Assembly (NCBI RefSeq): GCF_030532715.1
Contig: NZ_JAUNKO010000001.1
Location: 592,967-656,966, forward strand
Length of the DNA: 64,000 nt
Reading direction: 5' to 3'
From: Corynebacterium sp.
Lineage (GTDB): Bacteria > Actinomycetota > Actinomycetes > Mycobacteriales > Mycobacteriaceae
Shown here piece after piece: positions 55,554 through 64,000 of the stretch; within the stretch, counting starts at the first letter, position 1, and each line of letters opens with the position of its first letter. Both the position numbers and the translations under genes were made by a program. The notes under the pieces were generated by a model. The model was given only the letters and a program-made list of their open reading frames with translations, did no database searches and was not told the DNA's origin.

Positions 55554-56299
55554 AGTGCCAACAACACGCACACCAAGGCAATGGTGGAAAACAATTCCCC
55601 AATCCCGACGTCCCGCGGCCGCCACGTCCTACCGCGGCCAGCAGAGTACGGCATCCACCATGCCCGCAGCGCATAGGCACCGAAGATCACCACGGCCCAC
55701 CACGGCGCAAACCCGAACCAGGCCAGCGCCCCCACGACCAGCACGCACAGCAGGTGGTACAGCACGGAACCAACCAACCAATGCTGGTCGCCCTTCTTCC
55801 GAATGAGGGTTTTCACGTACGGAATCGTCCCGCAAAAATACATCGCCGTAATCAATGTGTGCGGCCACACATCGCCCGCCGCTGCGCCACCAGCCACAGC
55901 CGTCACCGGTAGCATCGCGCTGCTGGCAAGCACGGTGGAGATTCCGGAGGCCAGGGAGCGGGGGCGGCGTCGATAAGCTTCCCACACCGCAATCGCAACT
56001 AACGGCGCAAACACAGGCGCGAACCATAGCAAGGATGGGCGAAACGCTAGCGTCGCAATGCTCGCCACTATCGACGTCCCGCCATACACCGCCAACGCGG
56101 GAACATACCGGCGCCGCCGCGGCCCCCGCACCTTCAGCAACAACGAGAGTGCGAAAAACGCGAAGTAGCCGGCCATCCACGCGACAAACAACGGAACCTG
56201 CAGCCAGGCCGGGTAGAACAATGAGCCCATCAACACAGGCACCAACACCATGACCCACGCACCATGCTGGTCTGGCACCCAGCCGCGGTTCTTTCTCAT
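55550..56299 (-). CDS. YwiC-like membrane protein
   Basis: The 249-residue protein has about seven hydrophobic segments and the YwiC-like start KNRGWVPDQHGAWVMVLVP. Relatives are often near nitrate/nitrite respiration genes, but none is here. Function unknown. ATG 56299 fits the family start; the longer frame upstream is noise. Confidence 0.85.
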   Translation of the reverse strand: MRKNRGWVPDQHGAWVMVLVPVLMGSLFYPAWLQVPLFVAWMAGYFAFFALSLLLKVRGPRRRRYVPALAVYGGTSIVASIATLAFRPSLLWFAPVFAPLVAIAVWEAYRRRPRSLASGISTVLASSAMLPVTAVAGGAAAGDVWPHTLITAMYFCGTIPYVKTLIRKKGDQHWLVGSVLYHLLCVLVVGALAWFGFAPWWAVVIFGAYALRAWWMPYSAGRGRTWRPRDVGIGELFSTIALVCVLLAL

Positions 56300-56546
56300 A
56301 CAATTACCACCGAAAAATCCGTATATAATGCTGTGGCTAGTGTAGCGCGTGCACGAGCTAGGCGCATTCTCAAAGGTCACCGACGATTCGCTGTGCCGGC
56401 GATCGCGATGGTGGCGGCTGGATTGAAGCAACCCACCACCTGGTTATGCAGGTTCCAAAATGCCCGCAGACTAGGCATACAACGCGAGACACCCCGCCGA
56501 CTATCGCCAGCGGGGCTACCACGAACCGCGATTGTCGCTTCCGCGC

Positions 56547-57497
56547 CTACGTATTCCGCGGAGGATCCGAATGTGGCGGCTCGGGGTCCTGCCAAGACTG
56601 AGGTTGCTCCGACGGCGGCCATGCCGAATTGCCTGGTGCGTCTGCCGGGCCTGCTGGGCCTGGATTGCCCGCCGGGTTCGCCGGGCCTGCGGGATAGTCG
56701 AAGCCCCCGCCGACATAGCTGCCGCCAAAGCCAGCCCCACCTGCCGGACCGCCAGCTGGGCTTGGACCATCAGTCAAGCTGCCAATCATGGAGTTTCGGA
56801 GCGCATACGTAGTAAACAGCGCCGTCAACGGAAGGGTTACAACGATGCCAACAATCACCATCTGCCCCACCGCGTTGATCACTTGAACCATGAGCAGCGC
56901 GAGAATTGCTGGCCCTGGGTTTCGCTTGACCATTTCAATGGAGGCCTTGAATGTAGAACTAACGCTCGGCTGCTGAATGGTAAATACGGCCGCCGGGACG
57001 AAACCGAGGACGAATGCGGCGACGAAGCCAGGTAAAATACACAGGAACGTGCCAAGCACAACCACGAGGCCCACACAGAGATTCACAACGAAGTACTTGC
57101 CTAAGCCCTCGCCACTGAAAAAGGAGCGCACGGTGAGTTGTTCACCATTGATGGCGAGCGCGGCGCAACGATACATATTCGCGGACCACACGAATGCGGT
57201 GCCCATCATCGCCACAATAATGAAGCCCATGAGCAGTACGAATCCGATGCCGGGCGCGGCGCTGTTTGAGGGTGGGGCCGCCGGATCATACAGGGATCCG
57301 CTTTCCGGCGAGGTACTGGCGACACTGACTACCCCGATCATGTACACCGCGAAGAGCACAAAGTAAATACCGCAGTAGATAAGCGAGCTCAGAATCCACG
57401 GAACCGGATTGCTCGTAAACTTGCTCCACGATTTATTGAATACCGCACCAATGTCTATTGGCGCCCAGCGGGCTTCTTCGAGCCGCAGGTCGTTCAT
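56547..57497 (-). CDS. Conserved membrane protein with Gly/Pro-rich C-terminal tail
   Basis: The 316-residue protein has a soluble head (EEARWAPIDIGAVFNKSWSKF) that leads into about five membrane helices, then a tail of about 75 residues rich in Gly, Pro and Ala (AGGPAGGAGFGG). It recalls DUF975/glycerophosphoryl-type membrane domains in which GAVFNKSWSKF precedes the first helix. Function unknown. It is leftward and lies upstream of serB with a 126-base gap. Confidence 0.65.
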   Translation of the reverse strand: MNDLRLEEARWAPIDIGAVFNKSWSKFTSNPVPWILSSLIYCGIYFVLFAVYMIGVVSVASTSPESGSLYDPAAPPSNSAAPGIGFVLLMGFIIVAMMGTAFVWSANMYRCAALAINGEQLTVRSFFSGEGLGKYFVVNLCVGLVVVLGTFLCILPGFVAAFVLGFVPAAVFTIQQPSVSSTFKASIEMVKRNPGPAILALLMVQVINAVGQMVIVGIVVTLPLTALFTTYALRNSMIGSLTDGPSPAGGPAGGAGFGGSYVGGGFDYPAGPANPAGNPGPAGPADAPGNSAWPPSEQPQSWQDPEPPHSDPPRNT

Positions 57498-57623
57498 CAG
57501 TTAGGGTCCTTTCGAGAGATGCACTACCTCTAGCCTACCCAGTTCCATATATTTATTTCAGTGAAAAGGGATGGCCGTCACAGATCCGAGCGCGACCTCA
57601 GCAAACCCGGTTCGCGTGCAATG

Positions 57624-58901
57624 CTAGTGAGGCAAAGGGACTCGCCGGAAGGAACCATCGTTCAAATCTGCCTCGTCGATCTCGTCGCGGGAAATTCCTA
57701 AGATGTAGAGCACCTCGTCGAGGAAAGGATAATTCACCGACGCATCCGCCACTTCCCGCAGCGCCGGCTTCGCATTGAACGCAATACCCAAACCCGCGGC
57801 GGAGAGCATATCGATGTCGTTCGCGCCGTCGCCAACCGCGACGGTCTGATGCATCTGCAGGCCGGAATCTTCGGCGAACTCCCGCAAGAAATCTGCCTTG
57901 GCCGCGCGGTCCACCACTTTGCCGATCACTCGGCCGGTGAGTTTGCCATCCACAATCTCAAGGGTGTTGGCGCGGGTGTAATCCAGCTCCAACTCCTCCG
58001 ACAGGCCTTCCAGCACTTGAATAAACCCGCCGGAAACCACTGCCGTCTTGTACCCCATACGCTTCAACGTTCGAATAGTGGTGCGCGCGCCGGGGGTGAG
58101 CTCAATTTGCTCGGCGACTTCCCCAATGACCGACGCGTCGAGGCCGCGCAGCGTGGCCACACGTTCGCGCAACGATTCCTCGAAGTCCAATTCACCCCGC
58201 ATGGCACGTTCGGTGACTTCCGCGACTTCCGCCTCCTTGCCGGCGTGCGCCGCTAACATCTCAATGACCTCACCCGTGATCAGCGTGGAGTCACAATCAA
58301 AGCAGATGAGTCGCTTGGCTCGGCGCACCAAGCCCGCGCGTTCGATCGCAATGTCCACCCCGATCTCTTGCGTCAGCTGGGCCAAGGCCTTGCGCAGGCT
58401 CACGCCGCCGCCGGGCTTCGGATCAGCCACTGTAACCTTGAGCTCTAGGCCGGTCACCGGGTAATCCGCGATACCACGGATCGTATCGATGTTCGCACCA
58501 TAATCCGCGAGTGTTTGGCCGATGCGGGAGACGTGGGCGGCGGTGACGGGGTCGCCGAGAACGACCACCGCGTGCGTCGATAGGCGGCGAGTAGAACGCA
58601 AATTCGGAACAATGTCGAGGGTGACGCGTTGCCCATGCGCCTTGAGCGTATCGGCCAAACCCTCGCGCAACACGTCGGCTCTCTCAGCGCGCAAACCGAC
58701 CAATGCCGCGAGGTTCAACCGACCGCGGAACAACGACTGCTCCACGTCCAGCAGTTGCACATCGTAGGCGCTCAGCACGCGGAAAAACGCCGCAGAAACG
58801 CCGGGGCGGTCCGCGCCAGCAACGGTGATGACGGCGGGCTCTAACCCCGGCGAAAGGTTAACGGTGATGTCTTGAGGGGTGGAAGTTTGAATGTCAGACA
58901 C
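57624..58901 (-). CDS. serB: Phosphoserine phosphatase with N-terminal ACT domains
   Basis: The 425-residue enzyme performs the last step of serine synthesis. Two ACT-type regulatory domains (about 1-185; VITVAGADRPGVSAAFF) precede a HAD domain with LICFDCDSTL (nucleophile Asp), VVSGGF, and VAVGDGANDIDML. GTG 58901 is chosen because the ACT region starts there; there is no ribosome site, and CAATAT lies six bases upstream, so the message may be leaderless. It lies beside ctaD as in C. glutamicum. Confidence 0.94.
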   Translation of the reverse strand: MSDIQTSTPQDITVNLSPGLEPAVITVAGADRPGVSAAFFRVLSAYDVQLLDVEQSLFRGRLNLAALVGLRAERADVLREGLADTLKAHGQRVTLDIVPNLRSTRRLSTHAVVVLGDPVTAAHVSRIGQTLADYGANIDTIRGIADYPVTGLELKVTVADPKPGGGVSLRKALAQLTQEIGVDIAIERAGLVRRAKRLICFDCDSTLITGEVIEMLAAHAGKEAEVAEVTERAMRGELDFEESLRERVATLRGLDASVIGEVAEQIELTPGARTTIRTLKRMGYKTAVVSGGFIQVLEGLSEELELDYTRANTLEIVDGKLTGRVIGKVVDRAAKADFLREFAEDSGLQMHQTVAVGDGANDIDMLSAAGLGIAFNAKPALREVADASVNYPFLDEVLYILGISRDEIDEADLNDGSFRRVPLPH

Positions 58902-59026
58902 GCTGCATATTGTTGCACGTAAACACCCAAAAGCGAAGTCCACAGGGGGCGAACATGCGTACACCCCGATGGTGGAATCCGCCGGGGTGCAGTGCGCGTA
59001 GCCTAAGAACCGAAGCCGGTACTTAC

Positions 59027-60721
59027 CTAGTGCCTACCAACGTGTGCCTCTGCGCGCATACGTTCAACCATGTGCGGGTAGTGCAACTCGAACGCAGGAC
59101 GCTCAGAGCGGATCCGAGGCAGCGACACGAAGTTGTGGCGTGGCGGCGGGCAGGACGTAGCCCACTCCAGGGAGTTGCCATAGCCCCAGGGATCGTCAAC
59201 GGTGACGACCTCGCCGTAGCGCCAAGACTTGAACACGTTCCAAATGAACGGGATCACGGACAAGCCAAGCAGGAAGGACGAGACGGTGGAAATCTGGTTC
59301 AGGAAGGTGAACCCGTCGGTGTCCAGGTAGTCCGCATAGCGGCGCGGCATACCCATGTTGCCCAGCCAGTGCTGCACCAGGAAGGTGCCGTGGAAACCAA
59401 CGAACGTGAGCCAGAAGTGAATCTTGCCCAAGCGCTCGTCGAGCATGCGGCCGGTCATCTTCGGGAACCAGAAGTACACGCCAGCGTAGGAGGCGAACAC
59501 GATGGTGCCGAACAGGGTGTAGTGGAAGTGCGCCACCACGAAGTAGGTGTCAGAAACGTGGAAGTCCAGTGGCGGGGAGGCCAGCATAATGCCGGTCAAA
59601 CCACCGAACAGGAAGGAGATCAAGAAGCCGAAGGCGAAGATCATCGGGGTTTCCCACGTGATGTGGCCGCGCCACATCGTGCCAACCCAGTTGAAGAACT
59701 TCACGCCCGTGGGCACCGAAATCAGGAACGTCATGAAGGAGAAGAACGGCAACAGGATCGCGCCGGTCACAAACATGTGGTGCGCCCACACTGCCATGGA
59801 CAGCGCCGCGATGGACAGCGTAGCGAAGACCAGGCCGGCGTAGCCGAACATGGGCTTGCGGGAGAACACCGGGATCACCTCAGAGACGATGCCGAAGAAC
59901 GGCAGCGCAAGAACGTACACCTCTGGGTGGCCGAAGAACCAGAACAGGTGCTGCCACAGGATGGCGCCACCGTTGGCCGGATCGTAGATGTGGCCGCCGA
60001 GCTTGCGGTCATAGAGCACACCGAGAGCGGCAGCGGTCAGCATCGGGAAGATAAGCAGTGCCAGCAGCGAAGTAACGAAAATGTTCCACGTGAAAATGGG
60101 CAGGCGGAACATTGTCATACCCGGTGCACGCAGGCACAGGATCGTTGTGGTCATATTGATAGCGGAAGCGATGGTACCGATACCGCCGACGCCGACGCCG
60201 AGGATCCACATGTCCGAGCCAACACCTGGGGAGTGAATGGAGTCAGACAGCGGCGAGTACATCGTCCAGCCGAAGTCAGCCGCACCACCAGGGGTGAGGA
60301 AGCCCGAAAGCATCAACACGCCACCAACAGTGGTGAGCCAGAAGCCGAGCGCATTCAAACGCGGGAAGGCCACGTCTGGGGCGCCGATCTGCAACGGCAT
60401 CACATAGTTAGCAAAGCCCCACACGACGGGGGTTCCGTACAGCAGCAGCATCACCGTGCCGTGCATGGTGAACAGCTGGTTAAATTGTTCGTTCGAAAAG
60501 AACTGCAACCCTGGGGTAAAGAGCTCGGCACGAATCAGCAGTGCCATGAAGCCACCAAGGAAGAAGAACATAAAGGACATAATGATATACATAATGCCCA
60601 GCGTCTTATGGTCCGTGGTGGTGAGCATCTTCCAGGCAAGACTCCCCTTTCGGGAGTTGCCTGAAGGCGCAGGCCTTTCAGGTGCGACCTCGTGGCCGAC
60701 CTTAGGCGCTACAGCGGTCAT
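59027..60721 (-). CDS. ctaD: Cytochrome aa3 oxidase subunit I
   Basis: The 564-residue membrane protein contains the low-spin haem a and the haem a3-CuB site of the terminal oxidase. About twelve membrane helices are visible. [14 protein letters not shown] carries a haem ligand; [17 protein letters not shown] has the His-Tyr crosslink pair; VWAHHMF binds CuB; and [11 protein letters not shown] has the last haem ligands. ATG 60721 has a strong AGGAGG site upstream. It belongs to the quinol-linked bcc-aa3 supercomplex in actinobacteria. Confidence 0.97.
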   Translation of the reverse strand: MTAVAPKVGHEVAPERPAPSGNSRKGSLAWKMLTTTDHKTLGIMYIIMSFMFFFLGGFMALLIRAELFTPGLQFFSNEQFNQLFTMHGTVMLLLYGTPVVWGFANYVMPLQIGAPDVAFPRLNALGFWLTTVGGVLMLSGFLTPGGAADFGWTMYSPLSDSIHSPGVGSDMWILGVGVGGIGTIASAINMTTTILCLRAPGMTMFRLPIFTWNIFVTSLLALLIFPMLTAAALGVLYDRKLGGHIYDPANGGAILWQHLFWFFGHPEVYVLALPFFGIVSEVIPVFSRKPMFGYAGLVFATLSIAALSMAVWAHHMFVTGAILLPFFSFMTFLISVPTGVKFFNWVGTMWRGHITWETPMIFAFGFLISFLFGGLTGIMLASPPLDFHVSDTYFVVAHFHYTLFGTIVFASYAGVYFWFPKMTGRMLDERLGKIHFWLTFVGFHGTFLVQHWLGNMGMPRRYADYLDTDGFTFLNQISTVSSFLLGLSVIPFIWNVFKSWRYGEVVTVDDPWGYGNSLEWATSCPPPRHNFVSLPRIRSERPAFELHYPHMVERMRAEAHVGRH

Positions 60722-61078
60722 ACGTTCCTCCTGACTACGCAATGGCCTTGCCCTCACAAGGCCACCAAAGTGTTACGCTGCCTTGATCGTAATGGAAGCA
60801 GACGGCGTTTTTCCAGCCCACAGGGCTAGTTACAGGGGTTGAGTGTAACGGCTACGCTGTGAATTTTGGTAGCGCTTTTTTCGTGAATATTGGCTATTCA
60901 CACCTCTGAGCTAAGAGTTCACTAAAATTGTGTGATCGGAAACACTTTTGAGGCACCGTATCCGGGGTTGTTTTCAAAGAACCCTTATCCGACAGATCCC
61001 CCCATATTGGGTTGATACTTTAGGTTGAGTCGGAACTTGATTGGGTGCATTTAAAGCACAATACGACACGTAATACGC
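60722..61078 (-). promoter_or_regulatory. ctaD upstream region with a 19-base dyad
   Basis: About 360 bases between ctaD and the nrdF terminator contain no gene. GTGAATA-TTGGC-TATTCAC (60883-60901) is a perfect dyad about 160 bases before ctaD. TGTGATCGGAAACAC (60931-60945) is a poor match to a GlxR/CRP box. The exact promoter could not be fixed. Confidence 0.5.
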
Positions 61079-61103
61079 AAAAATCCCCACCAAAGTGGCG
61101 GGG
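61079..61103 (-). terminator. nrdF terminator
   Basis: On the minus strand CCCCGCCAC-TTT-GGTGGGG is followed by ATTTTT, a typical intrinsic terminator 37 bases after the nrdF stop. Confidence 0.88.
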
Positions 61104-61139
61104 AGCCTTGCACAACAAGTATTGGACGGCTACGCGGTC

Positions 61140-62471
<1,332 letters not shown>

Positions 62472-62978
62472 ATGTCCAGCATGACTATTCCCGCAAAACT
62501 TGCAGAAGCGTTCAACAAACAGGTCACCGCTGAGCTCGAGGCGTCGTTCGTATACTTGCAGCTCTCCTACATTCTTGACGATCTCGGCCTCACCGGCATG
62601 TGCTCCTGGATGAAGGCCCAGGCCGAAGAAGAACTCACTCACGCACAGATGTTCGCTACCCACCTTCTGGATCGCGACTTCGTGCCGAACATTGGCGACG
62701 TCGCAGCCCCCTCCGTCTCCGTCAAGACCGCCGAAGATGCGTTCGAAGCTTCCTTGGCGCACGAGCAAAAGATCTCCGGCATGATCCGCGAGCTCGCCGC
62801 CCTTGCTGAGGAGGAGAAGGACTTCGACTCCCGCCCGCTGCTGGACACGTTCCTCGCCGAGCAAATCGAAGAAGAAGCTACCGTTTCCGAGATCCTGGAC
62901 CGCCTGCGCCTGGTGGGCCAAGACGGCTCCGGCATTCTGCGTATCGACGCCGAGCTCGGCTCCCGCAACGACGCCTAA
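62472..62978 (+). CDS. ftn: Ferritin
   Basis: The 168-residue iron-storage protein forms a 24-subunit shell. AEAFNKQVTAELEASFVYLQ and EEELTHAQMFATH supply the Glu, Glu and His of the ferroxidase centre; EQIEEEATVSEIL contains the later ligands. ATG 62472 has AGAAGG four bases upstream; ATG 62481 is possible. It sits between nrdF and nrdE and converges on nrdE at a strong hairpin. Confidence 0.95.
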   Translation: MSSMTIPAKLAEAFNKQVTAELEASFVYLQLSYILDDLGLTGMCSWMKAQAEEELTHAQMFATHLLDRDFVPNIGDVAAPSVSVKTAEDAFEASLAHEQKISGMIRELAALAEEEKDFDSRPLLDTFLAEQIEEEATVSEILDRLRLVGQDGSGILRIDAELGSRNDA

Positions 62979-63000
62979 CCCGCACTTCAACCTAGGCTTT

Positions 63001-63044
63001 AAGGGCCGGATCCACTGACTCTGTTGTCAGCGCATCCGGCCCTT
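63001..63044. terminator. Bidirectional terminator between ftn and nrdE
   Basis: AAGGGCCGGAT (63001-63011) pairs perfectly with ATCCGGCCCTT (63034-63044), and TGAC/GTCA extends the stem inside. It serves two convergent genes. Confidence 0.88.
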
Positions 63045-63067
63045 CGCCTATCTCCGCACGCTACTCG

Positions 63068-64000
63068 TTACAGCGTGCAGCTCACGCAATCTTGCTGTTC
63101 GGTGCCTTGGAGCGCCGTCTGGCGAAGGCGGATGTAATAAATGGTCTTGATGCCCTTTTTCCACGCGTAGATCTGGGCGCGGTTGATGTCACGCGTAGTG
63201 GCGGTGTCCTTAAAGAACAGGGTCAGCGAAAGCCCCTGATCCACGTACTTTGTGGCTACCGCATACGTGTCAATCAATTTCTCGAACCCGATTTCATACG
63301 CGTCGCGGTAGTATTCCCGGTTTTCATTGGTCATATACGGCGCCGGGTAATACACGCGACCGATCTTGCCCTCCTTGCGGATTTCAATCGGCGCGGCAAT
63401 GGGATGAATCGACGAGGTCGAGTTATTGATGTATGAAATCGAACCCGTGGGCGGCACGGCTTGAAGGTAACGGTTGAACAGACCGTGTTCCGCAACATCC
63501 GCCTTCAACTGCGCCCAGTCCTCGGCCGTGGGCACCCGCAGAGTGGAGCGCTCGAAAATTTCTTTGACACGCTCGGTACGGGGCTGGAAGTCGGCGGGAT
63601 CGTAACCGTCGAAGAAGCTGCCGTCTGCGTATTTCGAGGTTTCGAAGCCCTCGAACCGCTGCCCTCGCTCTTTAGCAATGAGGCACGAGGCGCGGATCGC
63701 TTCGTACATGACGGTGGCAAAGTAGGCGTTCGTGAAGTCAAGCGCCTCCTCGGAACCGTAGTGGATGAGTTCTTTGCCAAGGAACCCGTGCAAGTTCATT
63801 TGGCCGAGTCCGATCGCGTGTGCGGCTTCATTGCCAACGCGTATCGACGGCACCGAGTCAATCGACGTTTGCTCAGAAACCGCCGTCAAGCCACGGATCG
63901 CGGTTTCTACGGTTAAGGCGAAATCCGGGGATTCGATAGCCTTGGCAATGTTCATGGAGCCCAGGTTGCAGGAGATGTCTTCGCCAATGTGGTCATAGGA
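63068..64000 (-). CDS. nrdE: Class Ib ribonucleotide reductase alpha subunit, C-terminal part
   Basis: The frame enters from the window edge as [20 protein letters not shown], which contains a conserved active-site-region cysteine, and continues for about 310 residues. [20 protein letters not shown] is the conserved phosphate/substrate loop, and the C-terminal CVSCTL holds the redox cysteine pair regenerated by NrdH. The true start lies outside the window. Confidence 0.96.
   Translation of the reverse strand, partial: SYDHIGEDISCNLGSMNIAKAIESPDFALTVETAIRGLTAVSEQTSIDSVPSIRVGNEAAHAIGLGQMNLHGFLGKELIHYGSEEALDFTNAYFATVMYEAIRASCLIAKERGQRFEGFETSKYADGSFFDGYDPADFQPRTERVKEIFERSTLRVPTAEDWAQLKADVAEHGLFNRYLQAVPPTGSISYINNSTSSIHPIAAPIEIRKEGKIGRVYYPAPYMTNENREYYRDAYEIGFEKLIDTYAVATKYVDQGLSLTLFFKDTATTRDINRAQIYAWKKGIKTIYYIRLRQTALQGTEQQDCVSCTL

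Noticed and set aside
56324..56329. Plus-strand TATAAT near 56.3 kb
   Set aside because: No rightward gene follows; the neighbouring genes are leftward. Probably chance in an AT-rich promoter region of the YwiC-like gene.
58910..60664. 584-codon open frame opposite ctaD
   Set aside because: Antisense shadow; highly charged His/Glu/Arg composition and no recognised domain, while ctaD has all catalytic motifs.

Overview
The window looks like a chromosomal segment of a Corynebacterium-type actinobacterium; the species is not resolved. Evidence: a ~2,976-residue single-chain type I fatty acid synthase next to an AcpS-type transferase; aa3 oxidase subunit I beside serB; a split class Ib ribonucleotide reductase with ferritin between nrdF and nrdE; and a block (LprD-like, DUF3817, rdgB, rph, Rv1339-like hydrolase, murI, rhomboid, P1 peptidase, DUF2017, clpS, pncB, dinG) that, from memory, matches the order in mycobacteria and corynebacteria. 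Many starts sit 6-8 nt after a -10-like hexamer, as in leaderless actinobacterial mRNAs.

Layout. (1) 1-11144: distal part of a type I-G (formerly I-U) CRISPR-Cas locus, with the last codons of a probable cas7/csb1, then csb2 (Cas5-Cas6), cas3 with a C-terminal HD domain, a Csb3/Cas8-position gene, a cas4-cas1 fusion and cas2, all overlapping. A leader with a clear promoter follows, then 51 repeats whose distal end decays and is fused to an IS30 element lacking its left end. (2) 12.2-20.3 kb: a lone kinase-like gene, a small HTH protein, a POT transporter, a lipoprotein, an L,D-transpeptidase, tRNA-Lys, bcp, a TetR regulator, pncA and acpS. (3) 20.8-25.1 kb: a tight four-gene cell-surface glycan operon (membrane PIG-L deacetylase, ATP-grasp ligase, processive-type GT2, Tat/lipoprotein with PgaB-like features). 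(4) 25.1-34.0 kb: fas. (5) 34.1-39.9 kb: an HNH endonuclease, tRNA-Leu, two minisatellites, LprD/DUF3817 genes, and two tandem S41-like proteins, the second lacking the nucleophile. (6) 39.9-50.99 kb: the conserved rdgB-to-pncB block, into which four paralogues of an apparently undescribed single-pass membrane family with a C-x8-C tail domain have been inserted; one is broken by an amber codon. (7) 51-64 kb: membrane proteins, DinG, an acyl-AMP ligase, serB, ctaD, nrdF, ftn and the C-terminal part of nrdE, which runs off the window.

The most interesting parts are the CX8C paralogue family, the deacetylase/ATP-grasp/GT2/hydrolase operon, and the architecture of the CRISPR array (cUUCGg hairpin repeat, promoter set to start at repeat 1, duplicated spacer, IS30 fusion). 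PncA and PncB supply NAD salvage; RdgB, NrdE/F and Ftn serve nucleotide and iron housekeeping; Fas and AcpS form the fatty-acid unit.
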